Below, piece by piece: positions 17,201-24,328 of a stretch of DNA of 64,000 bases. How positions within the stretch are numbered: the first letter of the stretch is position 1; each line of letters opens with the position of its first letter. The notes under the pieces were generated by a model. The model did not search any database, was not told the DNA's origin, and saw only the letters and a program-made list of their open reading frames with translations. The translations under genes were made by a program, and so were the position numbers. Origin of the DNA: Cohaesibacter celericrescens (GTDB lineage Bacteria; Pseudomonadota; Alphaproteobacteria; Rhizobiales; Cohaesibacteraceae); assembly GCF_002866925.1 (NCBI RefSeq), contig NZ_PKUQ01000055.1:124001-188000 (forward strand), read 5' to 3'.

Positions 17201-18387
17201 AATTCATATGGCGGCGTCGCATCCACATCTTGAGCCGATTTGGCTGGGTTTTTTGATGTCGCTTTATCGTCGATGCCGTCGCTCTCGGTATTGTCCATAC
17301 CAAAAGGCAAGGCAACAACATTGGACGGGGTCTCTGGCATCGAAGCACCAGACGAGAGGCTGGCCTTGGTTGGCGCAGTCCGCTTGGAACGATCTTTCAA
17401 TACGGTGACATTGTCATCATAATGATGTGGCCTGTCGAGGAATGGATTGACAGAAGGCAAATCAGACAAAAAGGGATGAACATCCTCAATATTTTGCAAA
17501 TGCTTGGCCAGATCGGTGACATTTGTGGTGTTTGGCGTTGTGTTTTCCAATCCGAAATCGTTGCCAAAAATATCAGCCACATTATCGGTATCCTCGATAG
17601 CGTTTTCATCAAAAACGCCATCATCCAACTCTGCAAACAACAGCGCGCGCGTATCAATCCCCTGATCTGCGCCTGCGTCTTGAACAATTGCCAGATAATG
17701 ACGGACATTTTCTTCACCGATCCGAGCAAGCGCGACGATGAATTGTGTGTCATTGTGGCTTATGGTATCGGCCGCCAATCGCAGGGGCGTATCGGCTTCT
17801 GTCATCATCAATTGTAGCTGTTTGGGGGCGAGCGGCAAGCAGTCAATAGAGCCGGAGTGCGCCAGAGTTTGCCCCAGATTGTCAAAAATGACAGCCTGCA
17901 TGTCGGTGTCTTTAACCAACATATCCAGAAACAGCTGCCTCTGGACTTGATCCGAATGTCCTGCGTCGGGCTGGTCCGTCGCCATGATCAACAGAACACC
18001 TTCGCCTTGCACATCCAGCCGTTTGCACAAGCAAGAGGCCGTAACAGCGGTGTCGCCAAGGAAAAAGCGCAGGCGATCCAGAACAGGCGTGTCCGCACGG
18101 GCGTTCCGAGCCAATCGGGACAGATGCCGCCGCGCTGGATGGACATCACCAAAGGTCCTGTTCAACAAGGCGTCCATGCTGGGTTCACCAAAGAAAGCCA
18201 CGCCTGCCACATTGGCCCACAGAATCCGGCTACCCTCGCTGTTCCACACCCAAGCAGGGCGCGGATCTAGCAGCACCGCTCCGATCGCCGGATGCGCAGT
18301 GAGCGTCAAAAAGGGCATGGCCAAGCTGGCCGACTGGGATTCGTGCATGTGGTGTTCTTTTCTGATCTCCGACCAACGCTTCGGCAT
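14221..18387 (-). CDS. PdhS/CbrA-like PAS-domain sensor histidine kinase, very long
   Basis: A 1388-residue kinase of the PleC/DivJ homologue group. The N-terminal about 140 residues are PAS-like (LLDPRPAWVWNSEGSRILWAN). About 390-510 hold a second PAS-like block (FVWESDEVGRFNYISPDLAQ), and another PAS lies near 1030-1130 (AATDGVVVLDGDGMILRMN). The H box (SHEIRTPLNAIIGF) puts the phospho-His at about 1162, followed by the N box LNLLSNALKFT, DTGIGM and GTGLGLPLTKALVEAN. The 140-390 and 510-980 stretches are acidic, Ser/Thr/Asp-rich and probably disordered. Relatives phosphorylate or dephosphorylate DivK in asymmetric division. No membrane helix is evident. The alternative start is the ATG at 18348. 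Confidence 0.9.
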   Translation of the reverse strand: MPKRWSEIRKEHHMHESQSASLAMPFLTLTAHPAIGAVLLDPRPAWVWNSEGSRILWANVAGVAFFGEPSMDALLNRTFGDVHPARRHLSRLARNARADTPVLDRLRFFLGDTAVTASCLCKRLDVQGEGVLLIMATDQPDAGHSDQVQRQLFLDMLVKDTDMQAVIFDNLGQTLAHSGSIDCLPLAPKQLQLMMTEADTPLRLAADTISHNDTQFIVALARIGEENVRHYLAIVQDAGADQGIDTRALLFAELDDGVFDENAIEDTDNVADIFGNDFGLENTTPNTTNVTDLAKHLQNIEDVHPFLSDLPSVNPFLDRPHHYDDNVTVLKDRSKRTAPTKASLSSGASMPETPSNVVALPFGMDNTESDGIDDKATSKNPAKSAQDVDATPPYEFDDDGGLYHFVWESDEVGRFNYISPDLAQAVGPDYADLIGLSWPEIADRFKMDQDGVVAKAFEARDTWAGLTVLWPIQGRTLRAPVELTGLPVFGRYHGFQGFRGFGVCNTKTLKSGIDPSTDAGIHAPTTPDAPTSPQFEGNSDLMSDELLLAARNAVVAAEETVSAGSSAADALHEEPMETLEQDGVDAVHDEVNDPSTAQKDPGDLAAQKAAEGGDGSRQQEDEPQTSHSGNDPYDLVSTLLSGSTKGVKESLLGDKDDDADQSATVIDTQSATDADPDGAGRSEALSDGERDAFDSIAAALTDGPFQDSDKQNDANLITSTSGADRPNTSDIVTETPSKARPQMDETLRSAASSAFREILAMDPAFRHMRGHMAKLSEDKSEYSKDSSSTENTPSDTAPSTETTSPSETIPGEPPIVQDFEASEVADDAMLPSEVLPAEKGDEATASNDTQDANQIIAPTVEGTTDKVPRVDDADAETDAADMSNVEAETASLWDSKDSSSPLINLLDKLPTAIIVSAGSTILFASRKALRLLSFETSADLEKAGGMEGLFTGRPGDWLTKTDGRTTLRGGKGVPVSVLATISSINWGDRPAAMLSFEDAQETAPKTGVSEEDEKIAELEAILDAATDGVVVLDGDGMILRMNHSAEALFETDRHDVAGDSFLTLLAEESHNDTLTYLESLKSNGVASILNDGREIVGRVKSGGMLRLFMTMGRIAIPGTNRFGVVLRDIAQRKRAEELLLTQKLGAETASQQKSDMLAKVSHEIRTPLNAIIGFSEVMMDERFGAIGSTRYKDYLKDISISGKHIMNLLNDLLDLSKVEAGKMEMQFEPTQLNRLVSESVGLMQPQASRDQIIIRTSFGSNLPDVAGDDRSLRQIILNLLSNALKFTDTGGQVIVSTGYEESGDVVLRIRDTGIGMNEEELKIALEPFRQVSTTRSALQGTGLGLPLTKALVEANQFRFAMTSKKGYGTLVEVTIPKERVILKQDAGQ

Positions 18388-18425
18388 GAAGCAAATTCAT
18401 CCGCTCAGTGTCCTGATTGGAAGTG

Positions 18426-18440
18426 TTAATACATTATTAA
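18426..18440. promoter_or_regulatory. CtrA-type box upstream of the pdhS-like gene
   Basis: TTAATACATTATTAA is a perfect TTAA-N7-TTAA, the consensus of the cell-cycle regulator CtrA. It sits 39-53 bases upstream of the kinase ATG on its promoter side. Feedback from CtrA onto a kinase of its own circuit would make sense, but binding is inferred from the motif alone. Confidence 0.55.
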
Positions 18441-18683
18441 TACCCACTCTGGTCAATCAGGTCCAACAAAACCCGCGTCAATAGCCGCGGAATAGATTGC
18501 CATGGTTAATCTCCCCGCAGTAAAATTGTAGAATTGAGACCTTTAGAGCGGCAACAAGGCTTTGAATTCATGCTGGATCGCCGGTTATTGATTGCGATCG
18601 ACAGAAATACCCGTCGATGCATCGTCAGATGGCTCTTGAGATTGCCAGTTTGCGGACTACACCTAAAGTACAGTGTAAATATG

Positions 18684-18721
18684 TTGCAGTGCACAAGAAA
18701 ATTTGATATGGTGCATTGCAA
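18684..18721. promoter_or_regulatory. TGC-rich inverted repeat, candidate PhaR operator
   Basis: TTGCAGTGCAC (18684-18694) and GTGCATTGCAA (18711-18721) are inverted copies with 10 of 11 positions matching, centred 27 bp apart and ending 45 bases before the first phasin ATG. PhaR, the repressor of phasin genes in PHB-storing bacteria, binds TGC-rich elements upstream of phaP; assignment to PhaR is inference. Confidence 0.55.
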
Positions 18722-18766
18722 CATAGAGACGGCAGGTGCCGATCCTCACGTTTAGGAGATATCATT

Positions 18767-19144
18767 ATGATGAAGGCCCCAGAAACATTCGAAGTTCCAG
18801 AACAAGTGCGTGACATGGCTGAAAAAGGCGTAGATCAGGCACGCAAAGCCTACGAAGAGTTCCTTGCTGCTGCTGGAGAAGCCGCTGCAAAGGCTGAAGG
18901 CTCTGCGCAGACCATGCGTGATGGTGCTGCAGACCTTAACAAAAAAGCGATCTCTGCAACCGAAGAAAGCATGAATGCGTCTTTCGAACTGGCATCCAAG
19001 CTTGTGAAAGCCAAAGACATGCAAGAAGCAATTGAATTGCAGACCAAATATGTTCAGTCCCAAATGCAGCGTTTTGGCGAAGTTGCCCGTGAATTTGGCG
19101 AATCTGCCACCAAGGCAGCCGCTGACGCGACCAAAAAAGACTAA
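18767..19144 (+). CDS. Phasin family protein
   Basis: A 125-residue, almost fully helical amphipathic protein with the Phasin_2 pattern: EVPEQVRDMAEKGVDQARKAYEEFLAAAG ending in AKDMQEAIELQTKYVQSQM and FGEVAREFGESATKAAAD. Phasins coat polyhydroxyalkanoate granules and control their size. The ATG at 18767 follows AGGAGA at 7 bases; a second ATG comes directly after it. A TGC-rich inverted repeat lies in the promoter. A second, longer phasin gene follows 274 bases downstream in the same direction. Confidence 0.9.
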   Translation: MMKAPETFEVPEQVRDMAEKGVDQARKAYEEFLAAAGEAAAKAEGSAQTMRDGAADLNKKAISATEESMNASFELASKLVKAKDMQEAIELQTKYVQSQMQRFGEVAREFGESATKAAADATKKD

Positions 19145-19418
19145 TCAATGCCGATGTCTGGTTCTCAAGACCAGATGAGAGCTATCTTGTGCGACGCAAT
19201 ATAGACAGCGCCGCACAAACGCAATTCAAGACCTTATTCTTTCAGAGACAAACGGGCAAAAGCCACATTCATTCGCCGGTGGGCTTCCCAACCCAGCGCT
19301 GCGTTACTGTTGGCTGATAATTTTGGTGAGCGTATTTTGCCTGTCGCCATCTGGATCATCAGCGAAGCCGAAGTCAGGCAAAGCTGATTTATCAATTTTG
19401 TAGACATGGAGACCCGAT

Positions 19419-20003
19419 ATGACCGCAACCGCCCCAAAAGCCCCGGCCGCTAAAGCTGCTGCCAAGGCTACGCCTGCCAAAAAGCCTCAAGTGGCCGCAA
19501 AGGCCTCAGCTGAAACCGCATCCAAGCCTTCGACGAAGCCTGGTGCAAAGCCGGATGCAGCAGCTGCGCTGGCTTTTGCTATGCCGAATTTTGAATTGCC
19601 AGAAACACTGATGCCGGACGGCGCTATCGAACTTGCTGAAAAATCACTGGCATCCGCTCGGGATACCTTTGCAAAAACATCAGCTTCGGTTGAAGAGCAG
19701 AGTGCCGCCATTGAGAAAAGCATCGACTGCGCAACCAAAAGTGCGAAAGATCTAAACCAAAAAACCATGGATGCTGTGAAAAGCAACATGGATGCCGGGT
19801 TCAACTTTCTGACCGACTTGATGGCTGTGAAAAGCTTCAGTGATGCGATTGAATTGCAGACCGCGTTTGCCGGCAAGCAGTTTGAAACCTTCTCGGCACA
19901 AAGCAAAGATTTGCAAGAGAGCCTGACAAAAGGCATCGAAGAGACCAGTGCTCCTGTAAAAGCAGCGGCGGAAAAAACCATGGAATCTATCAAGGCAGCC
20001 TAG
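19419..20003 (+). CDS. Phasin family protein with Ala/Lys/Pro-rich N-terminus
   Basis: A 194-residue phasin. Residues 1-50 are a low-complexity Ala-Lys-Pro-rich arm resembling histone-H1-like or PhaF-type tails, which bind DNA in some phasins. Residues 55-194 are the amphipathic helical phasin domain (IELAEKSLASARDTFAK ... SDAIELQTAFAGKQFETFSAQSKDLQE), closely parallel to the first phasin. The ATG at 19419 follows GGAG. The basic arm may tie PHA granules to the nucleoid, which is inference by analogy with PhaF. Two hairpins follow, the second a strong terminator. Confidence 0.88.
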   Translation: MTATAPKAPAAKAAAKATPAKKPQVAAKASAETASKPSTKPGAKPDAAAALAFAMPNFELPETLMPDGAIELAEKSLASARDTFAKTSASVEEQSAAIEKSIDCATKSAKDLNQKTMDAVKSNMDAGFNFLTDLMAVKSFSDAIELQTAFAGKQFETFSAQSKDLQESLTKGIEETSAPVKAAAEKTMESIKAA

Positions 20004-20041
20004 AGCCGTTTCTGTGCGTTTTGAGATCTAAATGAGACGAG

Positions 20042-20070
20042 ACAGGCTCGCATAACGCTTGTGAGCCTGT
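20042..20070 (+). other. Hairpin after the phasin genes
   Basis: ACAGGCTC and GAGCCTGT form a perfect 8-bp stem with a 13-base loop. No T-run follows; it may protect the phasin mRNA 3' end just before the true terminator. Confidence 0.45.
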
Positions 20071-20085
20071 GTAGGGTGGGGCCCA

Positions 20086-20111
20086 TCACCAAGGTTTGGT
20101 GACGTTTTTTT
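20086..20111 (+). terminator. Rho-independent terminator of the phasin genes
   Basis: TCACCAA-GGT-TTGGTGA (7-bp perfect stem, 3-base loop) is followed by CG and seven T residues, about 85 bases after the second phasin stop. Confidence 0.88.
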
Positions 20112-20192
20112 GACAAGTTGTGGGAAGATCACACATCAGGCCTTGCATTCATAAAAAAATTTGCCTAATAAACAGCCCACCAAGAGTGTTGT

Positions 20193-20269
20193 GCAGTTGT
20201 AGCTCAGTTGGTTAGAGCGTCGGATTGTGGATCCGAAGGTCGGTGGTTCGAGACCACCCAACTGTACCA
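20193..20269 (+). tRNA. tRNA-His (GTG)
   Basis: A full cloverleaf can be drawn: acceptor GCAGTTG/CAACTGT (first pair G-U), D arm GCTCAGTTGGTTAGAGC, anticodon stem TCGGA/TCCGA with loop TTGTGGA and anticodon GTG at 20227-20229, T arm GGTGG/CCACC with TTCGAGA, discriminator A at 20266 and encoded CCA at 20267-20269. The base before the acceptor stem is T, so the G-1 found in most bacterial tRNA-His genes is not encoded; with A73 this is the unusual alphaproteobacterial form. Confidence 0.97.
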
Positions 20270-20507
20270 TTTCTCTCTTGGTAAAATCCCAAAAATTGAA
20301 TAGAAACAAACACATACCTAATATGGGTTTTGTGCGTCTGGCAGTTTGTCTTATGCTGGCATGACGCCTTTGCTATGTGTTACTCGGCAAAGGCGATGTA
20401 TCTTTGTGTCTGTGTAGGCTGTTGTTTAAAAAATAATGGCCAAGACCGCCCCATCCAAAACCACATAACCCTACCTCGAGGAATTTTGCGTTTCAGTTCA
20501 TCCGAAA

Positions 20508-22802
20508 TTAGGCGCTTTCAGGCTGGGCCTTGATCTTAGGGGGCTTGCTGATCGTCAGGTCAGGCAGGGGAGCCGTCCATTTTTCAACACGCACCAAGGC
20601 TGTGTGAGCGATGTTGCCCTGAGAGAGGCCGGAAGTGCCCTTGTCGATCGTCAAAACATTAGGGTTTCCATGGACTTCAAGAGGAAAGTTGTTGATCGTT
20701 TGGGGGTCAAACCATGCGCCGGTCGCTAGGGCAATGCAGTCTTTGCGTATGCCCTTGGATAAGCGCAGTCCTGCAAGGCACGCGCCTCTGTCATTGGCGA
20801 TTTTCACGATATCTCCCTCACAGAGGCCACGGCGTTGGGCTGTTTCGGGATGCAAATAAGCAGGCTCCCGTTCATTGATCTTGTCCGCCCGCGACTCGCT
20901 GCCGCGATCATTCTGGGAATGAAGGCGCGTATCAGGTTGGCCTGATATTAGATGTAATTGATCAGGTTCGGCATCCAGCAGGCTTTCACATGGCTCCAAC
21001 CACGTTGGGTGGCCAGGGCAGTCAGACAGATCCATTGCCGCGATTGTCTCATTGAACAGTGTGATACGGCCGCTTTCTGTGTTCAATGGATTGGTCTTTG
21101 GATCTGAGACAAAACTCTCAAGCGCTATGCGGCATTCAGATGCGTCTGGAACATCAAATCGCCCCTCTTTGACAAAGCTCTCAAAGCTGGGCAATTCAAA
21201 CCCTTGTTGCTGGGCCACGACAGCGGATTGTTGCCAAATTTCGCGCAGCCAAGCTTCTTGATCCAATCTTTCGGTAAAGCTTTGTTCAAAGCCGAGAGCG
21301 CGCGAGAGTAGCTTAAAAATCTCAAAATCGTCCTTGGCCTCACCCATGGGGTCGAACAGCTTGGACATATACAACAGCGTCGGGTCGCGACGACTGAGCA
21401 TAATGTCCGTGCGCTCCATCGGTGTTGTTGCGGGCAGCACGATATCTGCTCGCCGCGCCGTTGCCGTCCAGCTATGCTCGTTGACAATCACCGTTTCGGG
21501 GCGTGTCCAAGCGTCTTCAAATTGATTTAAGTCCTGATGGTGATGGAACGGGTTGCCACCAACCCACCAGATGAGGCGCGTGGTTGGGTAGATCCTGTTT
21601 TCGCCATTGTATGAATAACTGCCACCGGGATTGAGCAGCATGTCGGCAATGCGTGCGACGGGAATATAATCGCTGATCGGGTTCTTTCCCTGTGGCATAG
21701 ACGGCCAGGAAATGAGGCGAGAAGGCTGGCCCACGGGAGAAGACGAACCATATCCAAAAGCGTAACCGGTTCCCGGCTGCCCGATTTGCCCTATTAAACA
21801 AGCCAGTGCCAGTCCTGCCCAAAGCGGTTGCTCTCCATGATCGGCCCGCTGCATGCCCCATGTCATGGCGATCATGCTTTTGCGCGAGACCAGCTGCAAT
21901 GCCAATGCCCGAATATCCGGCGCAGCTAGATCGCAAAGGGTAGCCGCCCAATCCGACGATTTGGCTACACCGTCACTCTCGCCCATCAGATAGGCCCGTA
22001 AAACCTCCCAGCCGCTGGTATAGCGCTTGAGGAAGTCTTCGTTGGCCCGCCCAGCAACCACGATTTCATACATCAAAGCCAACAACAAAGCTGTGTCGGT
22101 GCTCGGCCTGATAGCCCACCATTCAGACTTGTCCAGATCGCTCTCTTGGGGCGACACATTGATCAGGCGCACATTCTTTGCGCGAAGCTGGTCCAGCCAT
22201 GAGGGGACAGCATGGGCTGATGTGCCTGAAGACGCAATTTGTGCGGTGCGACCAGAGATGCCACCAAAGGCAAGTAAGATCTCGCAATGCTCTGTCACCA
22301 GTGGCAACGCGGTCATATCGTCCTGAAAGGCTCGATTACTCAGGCCCAGAATATGGGGATATATGACTTCTGCTGCGGCGTGCGAATAGGTGTCGCGAGA
22401 GCTTACAAAGCCGCCCGCCAAATTGAGAAAACGGCGCAATTGGCTTTGTGCATGATGAAACCGCCCCGCGCTCGACCAGCCATAAGAGCCGCCGAAGACT
22501 GATCCGTTGCCATAGGTGCGTTTCACCCGTTGCAGTTCGCTGGCAGCATGGCGGATGGCCTCGTCCCAACTTACCTCGACAAAACTGTCACGGCATCGGT
22601 TGGCACCGTTGTCGCCCTCAAGCCACCCTTTTCGAATGGCCGGTTTCAAAATGCGGCTATCGCGATCGCGCGCAGCACTGATCCATCCCCGCCCAATGCG
22701 CGAAGGAGCGGGGTCATCGGGTAAGGGTTTGATATCAATCTGGGTTGCAGTATCCGCCTTGGTGATTTGATAGGCGCCCCAATGGGAAGCGGTATATTTC
22801 AT
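20508..22802 (-). CDS. Molybdopterin S/N-oxide reductase, BisC/TorA-like, cytoplasmic
   Basis: A 764-residue member of the DMSO-reductase family bound to a molybdopterin cofactor. The N-terminal GGSYGWSSAGRFHHAQSQLRRFLN carries the family Ser that ligates Mo in TorA, DmsA and BisC; MTWGMQRADHGEQP, NPFHHHQDLNQ and the C-terminal IANDRGACLAGLRLSKGIRKD with GNPNVLT also fit. There is no N-terminal [4Fe-4S] Cys motif and no twin-arginine signal, so the enzyme probably works in the cytosol like BisC, reducing biotin or methionine sulfoxide or a similar compound. It is a single gene, ATG 22802, with a weak ribosome site. Confidence 0.9.
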   Translation of the reverse strand: MKYTASHWGAYQITKADTATQIDIKPLPDDPAPSRIGRGWISAARDRDSRILKPAIRKGWLEGDNGANRCRDSFVEVSWDEAIRHAASELQRVKRTYGNGSVFGGSYGWSSAGRFHHAQSQLRRFLNLAGGFVSSRDTYSHAAAEVIYPHILGLSNRAFQDDMTALPLVTEHCEILLAFGGISGRTAQIASSGTSAHAVPSWLDQLRAKNVRLINVSPQESDLDKSEWWAIRPSTDTALLLALMYEIVVAGRANEDFLKRYTSGWEVLRAYLMGESDGVAKSSDWAATLCDLAAPDIRALALQLVSRKSMIAMTWGMQRADHGEQPLWAGLALACLIGQIGQPGTGYAFGYGSSSPVGQPSRLISWPSMPQGKNPISDYIPVARIADMLLNPGGSYSYNGENRIYPTTRLIWWVGGNPFHHHQDLNQFEDAWTRPETVIVNEHSWTATARRADIVLPATTPMERTDIMLSRRDPTLLYMSKLFDPMGEAKDDFEIFKLLSRALGFEQSFTERLDQEAWLREIWQQSAVVAQQQGFELPSFESFVKEGRFDVPDASECRIALESFVSDPKTNPLNTESGRITLFNETIAAMDLSDCPGHPTWLEPCESLLDAEPDQLHLISGQPDTRLHSQNDRGSESRADKINEREPAYLHPETAQRRGLCEGDIVKIANDRGACLAGLRLSKGIRKDCIALATGAWFDPQTINNFPLEVHGNPNVLTIDKGTSGLSQGNIAHTALVRVEKWTAPLPDLTISKPPKIKAQPESA

Positions 22803-23244
22803 GGCCTATAATAGCAGCTCAAAAATCACTTTGATCTGCACCTCTCCCGGTTTTGGTTTGCGCATCAGTGCCGTGTCAAAATCTTTCAGCGAAAAAGGCT
22901 GAGCTACACACGCACCTTCATCAATCCATCAAGCGCTGCGCTATCAAAGTCAGAGCGGTTGCATAGTTCATCCGTGCCTGATTGCGACCCAGACTGTTGC
23001 TTTATTTTACGCAACAAAGAGATTAGGATCCACGTCTGTGTTCTGATTGTAAATGCCAAAAACTGCCCCAGATCACTCCTCGCGCCTTCCTTCAACAAAA
23101 ATCAAGGCATTTGACTGTATTTACACGCATAAACACAACCGGATATTGGTGCACTTGTGAACACTTTTGAGTCAAAACCGCTTTCCTTTACTGCATATAT
23201 TCACTATGATGAATATACAAACTCCCAAGTATGAGGATACAAAA
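22803..23244. other. Divergent intergenic region
   Basis: This gap must carry the promoters of the molybdoenzyme (minus) and bacterioferritin (plus). Short frames inside have no ribosome site or recognisable composition. No clear operator was seen. Confidence 0.5.
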
Positions 23245-23727
23245 ATGTCCAACAACAAAACAATTGAATATCTGCAACAAGCCCTGCAGATGGAACTATC
23301 AGCCGCTCATCAGTATCAACTTCATGCTCATGTGCTGGATGATTGGGGTTTGGACAAATTGGCTGCACAAATGCGGTCTGAAATGCAGGAAGAGCTGGAG
23401 CATTCAAACCTGTTTGTTGCCAGAATTCTATTCTTCAACGGTAAGCCTGATTTGGATTTTTATAAAAAACCGGTTCAAGCAGATACTCTCGTTGATTTGT
23501 TCAAATCCGATTTGGAAGATGAATCCGAAGCAATCGAATTTTACACCAAGGCCTCTCAACATGCGATGGAGACTGGTGATATTGGCTCTCGGATGCTGTT
23601 TGAACAAATTGCTGTTGACGAAGAAGGCCACAAAAGCTGGCTTGAACTTCAGCTTAGCCTGATTGAACGTCTCGGCGAAAAAGCTTTCAGTGCTAAATAT
23701 GTTTCAGGTGCAAGTACTGAAGAATAA
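23245..23727 (+). CDS. bfr: Bacterioferritin
   Basis: A 160-residue four-helix-bundle iron-storage protein. The ferroxidase ligands are present by alignment with E. coli Bfr: E17 (MELSAAHQY), E50 and H53 (QEELEHSN), the Glu of DLEDES, and the Glu/His of VDEEGHKSWLE. Position 51, equivalent to the haem-ligating Met52, is Leu (ELEH in place of EMKH), so the dimer-interface haem is probably absent. The ATG at 23245 follows GAGGAT; the frame start at 23167 is not supported. It stores ferric iron in the cytosol. Confidence 0.9.
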   Translation: MSNNKTIEYLQQALQMELSAAHQYQLHAHVLDDWGLDKLAAQMRSEMQEELEHSNLFVARILFFNGKPDLDFYKKPVQADTLVDLFKSDLEDESEAIEFYTKASQHAMETGDIGSRMLFEQIAVDEEGHKSWLELQLSLIERLGEKAFSAKYVSGASTEE

Positions 23728-23847
23728 TCAGTTGAAACGGCCAGCGAGTGTCAACCGTCAATATTGCAATGGTGCGCACAGCAGGCTGCCTAATGACCAA
23801 CTGAAAACCATTGGTCTTCTTTGATCATTGGCACAGCGATGCATAAG

Positions 23848-23876
23848 CCCGGGGTTGGAGACAGCCGCCGGGTTTT
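23848..23876 (+). terminator. Probable bacterioferritin terminator
   Basis: CCCGG and CCGGG pair across a 15-base loop and are followed by TTTT, 120 bases after the bfr stop. It is short, hence moderate confidence. Confidence 0.45.
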
Positions 23877-24083
23877 GTCGTCTGCATATCCGTCACCGGA
23901 CTGATAGGGTTTTCGCTGTTGTCTAAGCCTTTGATATCTGTAATTCTGGCTTAGAGACGGTTCGTTATCGGGAACAAAGCTGTTTGACAGTAGATTCTGA
24001 CCTCGTCTGCATTAATATCAAATTCGAATATATCAAACTGTGATAGAGTAGCTTTCAATATCGGACTGTTCGGAGAATCAAAG

Positions 24084-24194
24084 ATGCTTGAATATGTTTA
24101 TTGGATCGGCTTTGCTGCTGTGATTGCTTTGGGAGTTTTCTGGCTTGCCGCGAAGTGGAATAAAGAGCCAAGAGAAGGCAAAACACCTAGATAG
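24084..24194 (+). CDS. Small single-pass membrane protein, 36 residues
   Basis: An ATG at 24084 preceded by CGGAGA at 7 bases opens a 36-codon frame. The product is one hydrophobic helix (VYWIGFAAVIALGVFWLAA) flanked by an acidic N-terminus and a basic tail (KWNKEPREGK), in the orientation expected from the positive-inside rule with the tail in the cytosol. A strong terminator begins 30 bases after the stop. Ribosome site, helix and terminator together make a real small gene likely. I do not recognise a family. Confidence 0.6.
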   Translation: MLEYVYWIGFAAVIALGVFWLAAKWNKEPREGKTPR

Positions 24195-24223
24195 GTGAGA
24201 CAAGCCCCAAACAGCATAAAACG

Positions 24224-24252
24224 AGGCTGCGCCTAAGGGAGCGGCCTTTTTC
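24224..24252 (+). terminator. Rho-independent terminator after the 36-residue gene
   Basis: AGGCTGC and GCGGCCT form a 7-bp stem (one G-U pair) with a 10-base loop, followed by TTTTTCTTT. On the minus strand the stem has one mismatch and is followed by CGTTTT, so it may also help end the transglutaminase-like transcript. Confidence 0.75.
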
Positions 24253-24328
24253 TTTGCTGCACAGCAAAGGGACGTGACCGCAAGCTCATACCTTTATGTC
24301 TTGCGGTTTTTACAACAATACCGGTGGT

